From Paraburkholderia sejongensis (GTDB lineage Bacteria; Pseudomonadota; Gammaproteobacteria; Burkholderiales; Burkholderiaceae), in the NCBI RefSeq assembly GCF_020880815.1, contig NZ_JAJITD010000001.1, forward strand, positions 434,001 to 498,000: a stretch of 64,000 bases of DNA. Direction: 5' to 3'. The notes beneath the pieces were generated by a model. The model saw only the letters and a program-made list of their open reading frames with translations. It made no database searches and was not told the origin of the DNA. This document shows, piece after piece, positions 17,662-26,173 of the stretch. Positions within the stretch are counted from its first letter, which is position 1; each line of letters starts with the position of its first letter. Made by a program: the position numbers and the translations under genes.

Positions 17662-18903
17662 ATGAGCGCCACCCCCGAATCAGGCGCGAGCGCCGCGCCG
17701 CAGGACGCCCGCGGCCCGCTCGCCGGCGTCAAGGTGCTGGAACTCGGAACGCTGATCGCCGGGCCGTTCGCCGCGCGTTTTCTCGGCGAATTCGGCGCCG
17801 AGGTGATCAAGATCGAAGACCCTAAAGGGGGCGACCCGCTGCGCAAATGGCGCAAGCTCTATCCGGAAGTCGGCGGCACGTCGCTATGGTGGGCCGTGCA
17901 GGCGCGCAACAAAAAGTCCGTCACGATCAATCTGAAAGCCGACGAGGGCAAGGAGATCGTGCGGCGCCTCGCGAAAGAGGCCGATATCGTGGTCGAGAAT
18001 TTCCGGCCGGGTCTGCTCGAAAAACTCGGTCTCGGCTACGACGTGCTGTCGGCCGAGAACCCCGGTCTCGTGATGGTCCGGCTGTCGGGCTATGGCCAGA
18101 CCGGCCCGTATCGGGACCGTCCCGGCTTCGGCGCGATCGCCGAATCGATGGGCGGTTTGCGCCACATCACCGGATATCCCGATCTGCCGCCGCCGCGTAT
18201 CGGCATTTCGATCGGCGATTCGATCGCCGCGCTGCATGGCGTGATCGGCGCGCTGATGGCGCTGCATCACAAGCAGGTGAACGGCGGCAAGGGGCAGGTC
18301 GTCGATGTCGCGCTGTACGAGGCCGTCTTCAACATGATGGAAAGCGTGGTGCCCGAGTACGGCGTGTACGGGATGGTGCGCGAGCGCACCGGCGCGTCGC
18401 TGCCGGGCATCGTGCCGTCGAACACCTATCCGTGCCGCGACGGCAGCATCGTGATCGGCGGCAACAGCGATCCGATCTTCAAGCGGCTGATGGTGGCGAT
18501 CGAGCGCGACGATCTCGCCAACGATCCGGCGCTCGCGCATAACGACGGCCGCGTGCCGCGCACCCAGGAGATCGACGCGGCGATCGCCGCGTGGCTGTCC
18601 ACCCGCACGATCGACGAAGCGCTGGCGGTGCTGAACGCGGCCGATGTGCCGGTCGGGCGCATCTACAGCGTCGCCGACATGTTCACCGATCCGCAGTTCC
18701 TCGCGCGCCAGATGATCCAGCGTTTCAAATGGCAGGACGGCCAGGAAATCACGCTACCGGCGGTCACGCCGAAGCTCTCGGCGACCCCCGGCGAGACGCG
18801 CTGGCTGGGGCCGGAACTGGGTGAACATACCGATGAAGTCCTGCAATCGCTAGGTTATGATGCTGACGGCCTCGCAAGGTTGCGCGCGCAACAGATCGTT
18901 TGA
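17662..18903 (+). CDS. CaiB/BaiF family CoA-transferase
   Basis: A 413-residue class III CoA-transferase, which moves CoA between carboxylic acids. The N-terminus has GVKVLELGTLIAGPFAARFL followed by FGAEVIKIEDPKGGDPLRKW, and the middle has VRLSGYGQTGPYRDRPGFG, all hallmarks of the formyl-CoA/carnitine CoA-transferase fold. The start at 17662 has AAGGAG four bases upstream. Length is normal. Substrates are not readable from sequence. A three-gene ABC importer starts 300 bases downstream on the same strand, so the pair may import and activate the same acid, but the gap argues against a tight operon. Confidence 0.93.
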   Translation: MSATPESGASAAPQDARGPLAGVKVLELGTLIAGPFAARFLGEFGAEVIKIEDPKGGDPLRKWRKLYPEVGGTSLWWAVQARNKKSVTINLKADEGKEIVRRLAKEADIVVENFRPGLLEKLGLGYDVLSAENPGLVMVRLSGYGQTGPYRDRPGFGAIAESMGGLRHITGYPDLPPPRIGISIGDSIAALHGVIGALMALHHKQVNGGKGQVVDVALYEAVFNMMESVVPEYGVYGMVRERTGASLPGIVPSNTYPCRDGSIVIGGNSDPIFKRLMVAIERDDLANDPALAHNDGRVPRTQEIDAAIAAWLSTRTIDEALAVLNAADVPVGRIYSVADMFTDPQFLARQMIQRFKWQDGQEITLPAVTPKLSATPGETRWLGPELGEHTDEVLQSLGYDADGLARLRAQQIV

Positions 18904-18991
18904 TGCGCAGCAAATGCGCCGCGCCTGAACGAGGCGGCGAGGCGCGGTGAAGCCGCGCAAAAGATGCTCGAAAGAAGCACTGGCAAGCACG

Positions 18992-19047
18992 TAAAAGCAG
19001 TACCCCAAAAAGCAGCACGAGAAAAGCAGCACCAAAAAGCAGCACGC
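18992..19047 (+). repeat. Degenerate tandem repeat around AAAAGCAGCAC
   Basis: AAAAGCAG recurs four times with a period of 13-17 bases (cores at about 18993, 19008, 19022 and 19035). The last three copies share AAAAGCAGCAC. A-rich composition differs from the surrounding DNA. Confidence 0.75.
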
Positions 19048-19087
19048 AAAGAGCGCGGCGCCGCGGCGCGACCCGCGCCGCTCGACA

Positions 19088-19120
19088 GGCGGATGAGACG
19101 AGGCGGATGAGGCGGATGAG
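19088..19120 (+). repeat. Three copies of GGCGGATGAG
   Basis: GGCGGATGAG occurs at 19088-19097, 19102-19111 and 19111-19120, upstream of the ABC importer. Role unknown. Confidence 0.75.
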
Positions 19121-19204
19121 ACCCGGCGCGGCCGCGCATGCGCAAGCCGGCGCAAGCCCGGCGCCTCGGCAAGCCGGACCATAAAAATCTGGAGACAACA
19201 GACC

Positions 19205-20242
19205 ATGCAACGCAGAACCTTCCTCGCCGGCGGTGCGGCGCTCGCGGGCGCCGCGCTGACGGCGGCGCCGTTCGCTTTCGCCCAGGGCAAACCCGAAACC
19301 GCCAAAGTCGCGATCGCGGTCGGCGGCAAGAATCTGTTCTATTACCTGCCGCTCACGATCGCCGAGCGCCGCAACTTCTTCAAGGACGAAGGGCTCGAGG
19401 TCGAAATCTCCGATTTCGCCGGCGGCTCGCAGGCGCTGAAAGCGGCGGTCGGCGGCAGCGCGGACGTGGTCTCGGGCGCGTTCGAACACACGCTGCTGTT
19501 GCAGGCGCAAAAGCAGATGTTCCGCGAATTCGTGCTGCAGGGCCGTGCGCCGCAGATCGTGCTGGCGGTGTCGAAGAAGACGATGCCGAACTTCAAGTCG
19601 GTCGCCGATCTGAAGGGCAAGAAAATCGGCGTGACCGCGCCGGGTTCGTCGACCTCGATCATGGCGAGCTTCGTGCTCGCGAAAGCCGGCCTCAGTCCGA
19701 AGGACGTCGCGTTCATCGGCGTCGGCGCGGGCGCCGGTGCGATCGCCGCGTTGCAGTCGGGACAGATCGATGCGCTCGCCAATCTCGACCCCGTCGTCAC
19801 GCGCCTCGAACGCGCCGGCGAAGTGCGGGTCGTGTCGGATACGCGCACGCTCGCCGATACCCACAGCGTGTTCGGCGGCGACATGCCGGCCGGCTGCCTG
19901 TACGCATCGCAGGCGTTCATCACGAAGAACCCGAACACCACCCAGGCGCTGACCAACGCAATGGTGCGCGCGCTCAAGTGGCTGCAGAACGCGACCGGCA
20001 GCGAACTGATCAACACGGTGCCGGAGAGCTATCTGCTCGGCGACCGCGCGCTTTACCTCGACGCGTGGCAGCACGTGCGCGAGGCGATGTCGCCCGACGG
20101 TCTGATGCCCGCCGACGGTCCCGCCACAGCGCTGAAGACGCTCAAGGCGTTCGACCCGCTGATCCAGAACGCGCAGATCGATCTGTCGAAGACGTGGACC
20201 AACGACTTCGTGAAGAAGGCGCTGGCGACCGTCAAGGCATAA
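19205..20242 (+). CDS. ABC importer substrate-binding protein, SsuA/NMT1 type, Tat-exported
   Basis: A 345-residue periplasmic binding protein. The N-terminus MQRRTFLAGGAALAGAALTA has a twin-arginine motif (QRRTFLA) and an Ala-rich h-region ending FAFAQG, so export is probably through Tat. The mature part has the NMT1/SsuA pattern: PLTIAERRNFFKDEGLEVEI, then GGSQALKAAVGGSADVVSG and a segment for ligand selection, VGAGAGAIAALQSGQIDAL. Such proteins bind sulfonates, taurine, nitrate, thiamine precursors or aromatic acids; none can be chosen here. It is the first gene of an importer with the ATPase and permease that follow. Confidence 0.93.
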   Translation: MQRRTFLAGGAALAGAALTAAPFAFAQGKPETAKVAIAVGGKNLFYYLPLTIAERRNFFKDEGLEVEISDFAGGSQALKAAVGGSADVVSGAFEHTLLLQAQKQMFREFVLQGRAPQIVLAVSKKTMPNFKSVADLKGKKIGVTAPGSSTSIMASFVLAKAGLSPKDVAFIGVGAGAGAIAALQSGQIDALANLDPVVTRLERAGEVRVVSDTRTLADTHSVFGGDMPAGCLYASQAFITKNPNTTQALTNAMVRALKWLQNATGSELINTVPESYLLGDRALYLDAWQHVREAMSPDGLMPADGPATALKTLKAFDPLIQNAQIDLSKTWTNDFVKKALATVKA

Positions 20243-20341
20243 ACGCGCCGACAACGCGATGACGCGCGCGATCTTCACGACCTTCGCAACCTCCGCGCCG
20301 TTCAACCCGAACCCACTCCGATCCCCGAAGCGAGCCGAACG

Positions 20342-21154
20342 ATGACAGTTGCAGCCTTGGCGCTCGAAAACATCACCTGCACGTTCGCCGCGCGCGACAA
20401 CCGCGCGCAGCGCTACACCGCGGTCAAGGACACGACGCTGCGGATCGAGCCGGGCGAGTTCGTGTCGGTGGTCGGTCCGACCGGCTGCGGCAAGTCCACG
20501 CTGCTGAACGTCGGGGCAGGGTTGTTGCAGCCGTCGGCGGGCAGCGTCAGCGTGTTCGGCGAGCCGCTCACCGGGCTCAATCGCCGCGCCGGCTACATGT
20601 TTCAGGCGGACGCGCTGATGCCGTGGCGCTCGGCGCTCGACAACGTGATGGCCGGCCTGTCGTTTCACGGCGTGCCGGCCGCCGAAGCGCGCGCGAAAGC
20701 CGACGAGTGGTTAAAGCGCGTCGGCCTCGGCGGCTTCGGCGACCGCTATCCGCACCAGTTGTCGGGCGGCATGCGCAAGCGCGTTGCGATGGCCCAGACG
20801 CTGATTCTCGACCCCGACATCATCCTGATGGACGAGCCGTTTTCCGCGCTGGACATTCAGACTCGCCAGTTGATGGAAAACGAGTTGCTCGACCTGTGGG
20901 CCGCGAAACGCAAGGCGGTGCTGTTCATCACCCACGATCTCGACGAGGCGATTGCGATGTCCGATCGCGTGGTCGTGCTGTCGGCGGGGCCGGGCACGCA
21001 TCCGATCGGCGAATTCAGGATCGATCTGCCGCGTCCGCGCGACGTCGCCGAAATCCGTTCGCATCCGCGCTTCGTCGAATTGCATGCGCAGATCTGGGGC
21101 GTGCTGCGCGATGAAGTGCTGAAGGGCTACCAGCAGCAACTGACCGCTGTCTGA
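20342..21154 (+). CDS. ABC importer ATP-binding protein, SsuB/TauB type
   Basis: A 270-residue ATPase that drives the adjoining permease. Walker A GPTGCGKSTLL is at about residues 44-54, the Q-loop region YMFQADALMPWRSALDNVMAG follows in split form, the signature is LSGGMRKRVAMAQ, Walker B is IILMDEPFSALD and the switch histidine is in LFITHDLDEAI. The FQ.D.LMPWRSALDNV pattern is specific to the nitrate/sulfonate/taurine subclass. It starts 100 bases after the binding protein gene and is cotranscribed with it. Confidence 0.95.
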   Translation: MTVAALALENITCTFAARDNRAQRYTAVKDTTLRIEPGEFVSVVGPTGCGKSTLLNVGAGLLQPSAGSVSVFGEPLTGLNRRAGYMFQADALMPWRSALDNVMAGLSFHGVPAAEARAKADEWLKRVGLGGFGDRYPHQLSGGMRKRVAMAQTLILDPDIILMDEPFSALDIQTRQLMENELLDLWAAKRKAVLFITHDLDEAIAMSDRVVVLSAGPGTHPIGEFRIDLPRPRDVAEIRSHPRFVELHAQIWGVLRDEVLKGYQQQLTAV

Positions 21155-21225
21155 ACGACCCGCGCATCGACCGATGCGCATCAAGACGAAGACGTGTTCA
21201 ACAATCGTCCAAGGCAAACCAAGTC

Positions 21226-22050
21226 ATGTGGAAGACGTTGCGCCCGAGCCGGGCGAATCTGGTGATCTGGCAATGGCTGCTGCTGGTGCTGTGCTTCGTG
21301 CTCTGGTACGTGCTCACCAGCCCGACGCTATTGCCGCCGTTCTATTTCGACGATCCCGACAAGGCCGCGTTCTTCTTCGGCGAGCCGCAGAAAGTGCTGC
21401 AGCGGATCTGGGAATGGTTCACGGGCGGCGAGATCTATCTGCATCTGTGGATCACGCTCGTCGAGACCGTGCTGGCCTTCGTGTTCGGCACCGCGATCGG
21501 ACTCGGCGTCGGGCTGTGGCTCGCGCTCGCGCCGACCGCCAGCGCGCTGTTCGATCCGTACGTGAAGGCCGCGAACTCGATGCCGCGGGTGATTCTCGCG
21601 CCGATCTTCGGCGTCTGGTTCGGGCTGGGCATCTGGTCGAAGGTCGCGCTCGGCGTCACGCTAGTGTTCTTCATCGTGTTCTTCAACGTCTATCAGGGCG
21701 TGAAGGAAGTGAGCCCGGTCGTGCTCGCGAACGCGCGCATGCTCGGCGCGAATCGCCGGCAATTGCTGCGCTTCGTTTATCTGCCGAGCGCGATGAGCTG
21801 GGTGTTTTCGAGTCTGCATACGTCGGTCGGACTCGCGTTCGTCGGCTCGGTGGTGGGCGAGTATCTCGGTTCGGCGCGCGGCGTCGGCTATCTGATCCTG
21901 CAGGCCGAAGGCACCTTCGATATCAATACCGTGTTCGCCGGGATTCTGGTGCTGACCGCGTTCGCGCTGGTGCTCGATGCGATCGTCGGGATCGCGGAAC
22001 GGCGCTTTATGAAGTGGCAGCCGCGTACGGGCGATACCGAGAAGTTGTGA
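21226..22050 (+). CDS. ABC importer permease, SsuC/TauC type
   Basis: A 274-residue inner membrane permease with about six hydrophobic segments. The cytoplasmic coupling loop is visible as NARMLGANRRQLLRFVYLPS, preceded by PRVILAPIFGVWFGLGIWSK, a hallmark of the nitrate/sulfonate/taurine permeases. An unusually long loop between helices 1 and 2 (DDPDKAAFFFGEPQKVLQRI) occurs in a subset of this family. A hairpin terminator follows the stop. Third gene of the importer. Confidence 0.95.
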   Translation: MWKTLRPSRANLVIWQWLLLVLCFVLWYVLTSPTLLPPFYFDDPDKAAFFFGEPQKVLQRIWEWFTGGEIYLHLWITLVETVLAFVFGTAIGLGVGLWLALAPTASALFDPYVKAANSMPRVILAPIFGVWFGLGIWSKVALGVTLVFFIVFFNVYQGVKEVSPVVLANARMLGANRRQLLRFVYLPSAMSWVFSSLHTSVGLAFVGSVVGEYLGSARGVGYLILQAEGTFDINTVFAGILVLTAFALVLDAIVGIAERRFMKWQPRTGDTEKL

Positions 22051-22061
22051 GTGTCGTCGCA

Positions 22062-22103
22062 GGCGCGGGGTCCGTGAGTGGCTTTCCGGACCCCGCGCCG
22101 TTT
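22062..22103 (+). terminator. Rho-independent terminator of the ABC importer operon
   Basis: A perfect 13-bp stem (22062-22074 with 22087-22099, arm GGCGCGGGGTCCG) is followed by GTTTGTGT. It lies between the permease and the convergent oxidoreductase gene. The U tract is short. Confidence 0.75.
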
Positions 22104-22155
22104 GTGTCATGCGCCCATCGGCGCATCAGTGCATCAACGCATTAGCAGCGACCCG

Positions 22156-23130
22156 TCACGGCGTGATCACGATCTTGCCGATCACGCGCCGTTCGGCCAT
22201 GTCGCGCAATGCGCGCGCGGTGTCGTCGAGCGAATAGCGGGCGGACACGTAAGGCTTGAGCTTGCCTTCGCGAATCCAGCCGACCATCTGCTGGAACGCC
22301 GCCTGATTGCGCTGCGGCTCGCGTTTCGCAAAGTCCCCCCAGAACACGCCGACCACGCTGGCGCCCTTGAGCAGCATCAGGTTCAGCGGCAGCTTCGGAA
22401 TCTCGCCGTTCGCGAAACCGACCACCAGATAGCGGCCGCGCCAGCCGATGCTGCGAAACGCGGGCTCCGCATACACGCCGCCGACTGGATCGTAGATCAC
22501 GTCCGGTCCCTTGCCGTCGGTGAGCGCCTTGATGCGCTCGCGCAGATCCTCGGTGCTGTAGTTGATCGTCGCGTCCGCGCCGTGCTTCACGCAGGTCGCG
22601 AGTTTTTCGTCGCTCGATGCCGCCGCGATCACGCGCGCGCCGAGCGCCTTGCCGATCTCGACGGCCGCGAGTCCGACGCCGCCGGCCGCGCCGAGCACCA
22701 GCATGGTTTCGCCAGCCTGCAGCGCGCCGCGATCGACCACTGCGTGATGCGAGGTGCCGTACGCGAGCGTGAACGCGGCCGCCAGTTCGAACGGCACGTC
22801 CTCGTCGAGCGGCACGCAGGCCGCGGCGGGCGCGAGCGCCTGTTCGGCGAAGCCGCCCGAGCCGGTGAACGCCGACACGCGCGCGCCCACCTTGAATTGC
22901 GTGACGCCCGCGCCGACCGCGCGCACGATGCCCGCGGCCTCGGAGCCCGGCGTGAACGGCAGGGGTGGTTTGAACTGGTATTTGTTTTCGATGATCAGCA
23001 CGTCGGGGAAATTGACGGCTGCCGCTTTCACGTCGATCACGACGTGGCCGGGCGGTGGCTCGAGATCCGGCAGGGTATCGACGATCAGGCTTTCGGGCGG
23101 GCCGTATTGCTTGCAGCGAATCGCGCGCAT
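22156..23130 (-). CDS. NADPH:quinone oxidoreductase, MDR superfamily
   Basis: A 324-residue zinc-free medium-chain dehydrogenase of the QOR type, probably reducing quinones or enones with NADPH. N-terminal GroES-like domain with [20 protein letters not shown] and [13 protein letters not shown]; Rossmann motif [13 protein letters not shown] at about residue 150, followed by [14 protein letters not shown]. The catalytic-zinc cysteines and histidine of alcohol dehydrogenases are absent. The start at 23130 ([18 protein letters not shown]) fits the family; the frame extends 19 codons upstream without support. It diverges from surE across a region with an 11-bp tandem repeat. Confidence 0.93.
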   Translation of the reverse strand: MRAIRCKQYGPPESLIVDTLPDLEPPPGHVVIDVKAAAVNFPDVLIIENKYQFKPPLPFTPGSEAAGIVRAVGAGVTQFKVGARVSAFTGSGGFAEQALAPAAACVPLDEDVPFELAAAFTLAYGTSHHAVVDRGALQAGETMLVLGAAGGVGLAAVEIGKALGARVIAAASSDEKLATCVKHGADATINYSTEDLRERIKALTDGKGPDVIYDPVGGVYAEPAFRSIGWRGRYLVVGFANGEIPKLPLNLMLLKGASVVGVFWGDFAKREPQRNQAAFQQMVGWIREGKLKPYVSARYSLDDTARALRDMAERRVIGKIVITP

Positions 23131-23209
23131 CGTGTCTCCATATCGTTCAAAAGTTCGCAACGTCGTCGAGTGTAAAGCAAAGCGCACGACCGTGCGATTT
23201 GTTGCGGTG

Positions 23210-23263
23210 AAGGTGCGATCAAGGTGCGATCAAGGTGCGATCAAGGTGCGCGAAGGTGCGAGC
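23210..23263. repeat. 11-bp tandem repeat, AAGGTGCGATC
   Basis: Three exact copies (23210-23220, 23221-23231, 23232-23242), then a 10-base variant and a final copy ending GAGC. It lies 80 bases upstream of the oxidoreductase start and about 180 upstream of surE. Confidence 0.95.
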
Positions 23264-23408
23264 ACGGCGCGCCGCACAGCGCGAGTGGCGCGGTGCAAGT
23301 TCATTCACGCGCGCGCCGTGCGCGTGCTTCACGCAAGCATCTTCGCATGCAGAAAACGCCGGCCGGCGCGAGTGTTTTCCCTCCGATGCAGGCACGCCCG
23401 CGGTGTCG

Positions 23409-23437
23409 TTCGCGTGCCATCTTTCCTCGGTTACAAT
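23409..23437 (+). promoter_or_regulatory. surE promoter, apparently leaderless
   Basis: TTCGCG (23409-23414), a 17-base spacer and TACAAT (23432-23437). The surE ATG at 23444 is six bases after the -10, so the transcript should begin at or next to the start codon. No Shine-Dalgarno sequence precedes the ATG. Confidence 0.6.
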
Positions 23438-23443
23438 CGCCGC

Positions 23444-24202
23444 ATGCGAATCCTACTCAGCAACGACGACGGCTATCTGGCGCCGGGTCTCGCCGCGCTT
23501 CACGAAGCGCTGAAGCCGATCGCCGACATCACCGTGATGGCACCCGAACAGAACTGCAGCGCCGCGTCGAATTCCCTGACGCTGACGCGGCCGCTGTCGG
23601 TCCTGCGCTCGGCCAATGGTTTCTACTACGTGAACGGCACGCCGACCGACTCGGTGCACATCGCGCTGACCGGCATGCTCGACCATACGCCCGATCTCGT
23701 GGTGTCCGGCATCAACAACGGACAGAACATGGGCGACGACACGCTGTACTCCGGCACCGTCGCGGCCGCCACCGAAGGAATCATGTTCGGCGTGCCGGCG
23801 ATCGCTTTTTCGCTGGTCGATAAAGATTGGGTGCATCTCGAAGACGCGGCGCGCGTCGCGGCCGAGATCGTCGCGCATTATCTCGAGCGACCGTTGCCCG
23901 GACATCCGTTGCTGAACGTCAACATTCCTAACTTGCCGTACGACCAGCTGCGCGGTTGGCAGATCACGCGACTGGGCAAGCGGCATCCGTCCCAGCCGGT
24001 GATCCGCCAGACCAATCCGCGTGGTGAGCCGATCTACTGGATCGGTGCGTCGGGCGGCGCGCGCGACGCGAGCGAAGGCACCGACTTTCATGCGGTCGCC
24101 AACGGCGCCGTGTCGATCACGCCGCTGCAGCTCGATCTGACCTACACGCAGATGCTGCCCACCGCGCGCGACTGGCTGCGCGGCGGCAGCGACAATTCAT
24201 GA
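23444..24202 (+). CDS. surE: 5'/3'-nucleotidase SurE
   Basis: A 252-residue metal-dependent phosphatase acting on nucleoside monophosphates and short polyphosphate in stationary phase. [16 protein letters not shown] has the paired metal-binding aspartates (D8, D9); [20 protein letters not shown] supplies the other ligands and the active-site asparagine. The start at 23444 is the conserved one; the frame stays open upstream across the promoter but has no family sequence there. It is the first gene of surE-pcm-nlpD-rpoS, and its stop overlaps the pcm start (ATGA). Confidence 0.97.
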   Translation: MRILLSNDDGYLAPGLAALHEALKPIADITVMAPEQNCSAASNSLTLTRPLSVLRSANGFYYVNGTPTDSVHIALTGMLDHTPDLVVSGINNGQNMGDDTLYSGTVAAATEGIMFGVPAIAFSLVDKDWVHLEDAARVAAEIVAHYLERPLPGHPLLNVNIPNLPYDQLRGWQITRLGKRHPSQPVIRQTNPRGEPIYWIGASGGARDASEGTDFHAVANGAVSITPLQLDLTYTQMLPTARDWLRGGSDNS

Positions 24203-25230
24203 CCGGCGAGCGCGCGAAGCGCTTTCCGCTCGGCCTCGAGGACCTGGTGCGCGAGCCGCGCCGGCCGGAAGGGCGGCCGGGCGAAGTGCGCGCGGCGGCG
24301 CTCGCGGCGAGCGCGGCGTTGAACGGCCGGCAGCAGTCGGCGAAGTCGACGCAAGGCGGCGCGGCGGCGCGCGCGCAGGTAAAAGCCGCGGGTGCCGCAT
24401 CGAATGCGGCTGCGGCGCGGCCCCAGGTAATTCCCCAGGCGAAGGTTTCCGGCGCGCTGACGGGTGCGGCGCTCAGCGGCACGACCGGAGCGGCGCCGAG
24501 CGGCGCGACGCCGCCGAAACCGCCGAAGCCGCAGGCCGCACCGGTTGCGAAGCCCACCTTGAACGGCGCGCCCAATAGCGCGTTGGCGTTGACCTCGGAA
24601 CGGGTTCGTGAACGCATGGTCGAACGCGTGCGAGCCAACGGCGTGTCCGATCAACGCGTGCTGAACGCGCTCGCCGCGGTGCCGCGCCACCTGTTCGTCG
24701 ACCCCGGTCTTGCCGCCCAGGCCTACGAAGATGCGGCGTTGCCGATAGGCCATCACCAGACCATCTCGAAGCCTTCGGTGGTCGCGCGGATGATCGAGCT
24801 GGCGGCGGCCGGCCGCGCGCTGAACACGGTGCTCGAAATCGGCACCGGTTGCGGCTACCAGGCGGCGGTGCTGAGCCAGGTCGCGCGCGAGGTTTATTCG
24901 ATTGAACGCATCAAGCCGCTGTCCGAGCGCGCGAAGACCAATCTGCGTCCACTGCGCATTCCGAATATCCGGCTGCATTACGGCGACGGGCGGCTCGGTT
25001 TGCCGTCGGCGGCGCCGTTCGACGCGATCGTGATCGCGGCGGCCGGACTCGACGTGCCGCAGGCGCTGCTCGAACAGCTTGCGATCGGCGGACGCCTGAT
25101 CGCGCCGGTCGGCTCGCAGGACGGACAGAGTCAGGTGCTGACGCTGGTCGAGCGCGTCGGACCCGCGCAATGGCGCGAGTCGCGGCTTGATCGCGTTTTC
25201 TTTGTCCCTTTAAAATCCGGAGTGATTTGA
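24199..25230 (+). CDS. pcm: Protein-L-isoaspartate O-methyltransferase with N-terminal extension
   Basis: Repairs isoaspartyl damage in aged proteins using SAM. The family domain occupies about residues 135-343: [20 protein letters not shown], then [17 protein letters not shown] and the SAM motif [15 protein letters not shown]. The first 130 residues are an extra Ala/Gly/Pro/Gln-rich region with no clear fold; most Pcm proteins are about 210 residues and lack it. The ATG at 24199 overlaps the surE stop, which supports the long form. An internal start near residue 135 cannot be excluded. Part of the surE-rpoS operon. Confidence 0.95.
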   Translation: MTGERAKRFPLGLEDLVREPRRPEGRPGEVRAAALAASAALNGRQQSAKSTQGGAAARAQVKAAGAASNAAAARPQVIPQAKVSGALTGAALSGTTGAAPSGATPPKPPKPQAAPVAKPTLNGAPNSALALTSERVRERMVERVRANGVSDQRVLNALAAVPRHLFVDPGLAAQAYEDAALPIGHHQTISKPSVVARMIELAAAGRALNTVLEIGTGCGYQAAVLSQVAREVYSIERIKPLSERAKTNLRPLRIPNIRLHYGDGRLGLPSAAPFDAIVIAAAGLDVPQALLEQLAIGGRLIAPVGSQDGQSQVLTLVERVGPAQWRESRLDRVFFVPLKSGVI

Positions 25231-25235
25231 CACCG

Positions 25236-26162
25236 ATGAGTATGTTGCGCGCGATGCAAAGAACCACCCCGAATACCCCGATGACCGTAACCCAGCGCAG
25301 CGTGTGCGTGCTCGCCTTGTCCCTGTTGATGACGGCCTGTGCTTCCCGACTCGATCAGGCGCCCGTGGTCGACCGCTCCGGCGGCGGCATCCTCGCTACC
25401 GCGCCGGGTACGGCCGGGCAGCCGGCCGTACCGCTCGGTCCGCCGCCGCCCGGCTATTACCGCGTGAAGCCGGGCGACACGCTGTACCGGATTGCGCTCG
25501 AGAATGGCCAGAATTACCGCGACATCTCGACGTGGAACAACTTGACGAACCCGAATCAGATCGAAGTCGACCAGTTGCTGCGCGTCGTGCCGCCGGGTGC
25601 GAATACCGCGGCGCTGACGCCGGGTGTCGCGACCGCGCCGGTCGCCAACAACGGCGCGATCAGCAACGCACCGGCCGCGGTCGGTGCGGCGATGCCGCCG
25701 CTGTACGGCGCGGCTAGCGGCGGCGCGGCGGCCACCGGCGCAACGCCGGCGCCGGCCAATCCCGCGGCGAATGACGCCGGCAGCGCGGCGAACGGCAACG
25801 TCGCGTTCGCGTGGCCGGTACGCGGCCCGCTGCTCAACACCTTCAACGACTCGACCAACAAGGGCGTCAATATCGGCGGCTCGTCGGGCGAGGCGGTGAA
25901 AGCGTCGGCGGACGGCCGGGTCGTTTATGCGGGAAATGGGCTGCGTGGTTACGGCAATCTCATTATCATCAAGCATGACGCAACTTATCTCACCGCGTAT
26001 GCACACAACCGCGCTTTGATGGTAAAAGAGGGGGATGCGGTGACGAAAGGGCAGAAGATCGCAGAGATGGGCAATAGCGATGCCGACCGTGTGATGTTGC
26101 ATTTCGAAGTTCGCCGGCAGGGTAAACCTGTCGACCCACTGAAGTATTTGCCGCCGCAATAA
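25236..26162 (+). CDS. nlpD: NlpD-type lipoprotein, LysM plus degenerate M23 domain
   Basis: Outer membrane lipoprotein that in E. coli activates the amidase AmiC at the division site. Signal peptide VCVLALSLLMTAC ends in a lipobox-like MTAC, though Met at -3 is unusual. LysM peptidoglycan-binding domain YRVKPGDTLYRIALENGQNY is near residues 72-115; a Pro/Ala/Asn-rich linker follows, then an M23 fold. The M23 zinc ligands are degenerate: the usual HxxxD reads NKGVN and the HxH region reads MLHFE, so it should lack peptidase activity, as in NlpD. Start is uncertain: TTG at 25227 overlaps the pcm stop with GGAG four bases upstream; ATG codons at 25236, 25242 and 25281 are alternatives. Confidence 0.9.
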   Translation: MSMLRAMQRTTPNTPMTVTQRSVCVLALSLLMTACASRLDQAPVVDRSGGGILATAPGTAGQPAVPLGPPPPGYYRVKPGDTLYRIALENGQNYRDISTWNNLTNPNQIEVDQLLRVVPPGANTAALTPGVATAPVANNGAISNAPAAVGAAMPPLYGAASGGAAATGATPAPANPAANDAGSAANGNVAFAWPVRGPLLNTFNDSTNKGVNIGGSSGEAVKASADGRVVYAGNGLRGYGNLIIIKHDATYLTAYAHNRALMVKEGDAVTKGQKIAEMGNSDADRVMLHFEVRRQGKPVDPLKYLPPQ

Positions 26163-26173
26163 GCGATACGACC

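Larger units (their letters stand above)
18904..19204. other. Intergenic region with two degenerate tandem repeats
   Basis: 301 bases between the CoA-transferase and the ABC importer. It holds two short repeat clusters (18992-19047 and 19088-19120) and, near the end, GGAGACAACAGACC just before the substrate-binding protein start. No hairpin with a T tract and no riboswitch consensus was recognised. Confidence 0.6.
23131..23443. other. Divergent intergenic region of the oxidoreductase and surE
   Basis: 313 bases that hold an 11-bp tandem repeat (23210-23263) and the surE promoter (23409-23437). The minus-strand promoter of the oxidoreductase must lie between the repeat and 23130; none was recognised. 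No gene seen. Confidence 0.6.

Noticed and set aside
19100..19204. TPP riboswitch before the NMT1-type importer
   Set aside because: No CUGAGA-type core or matching paired elements were found.
23210..23263. Possible CRISPR array at the 11-bp repeat
   Set aside because: Units are too short, directly adjoining and without spacers.
22754..23443. Upstream extension of the surE frame to 482 codons
   Set aside because: Runs through the oxidoreductase gene and the promoter; SurE always begins at [10 protein letters not shown].
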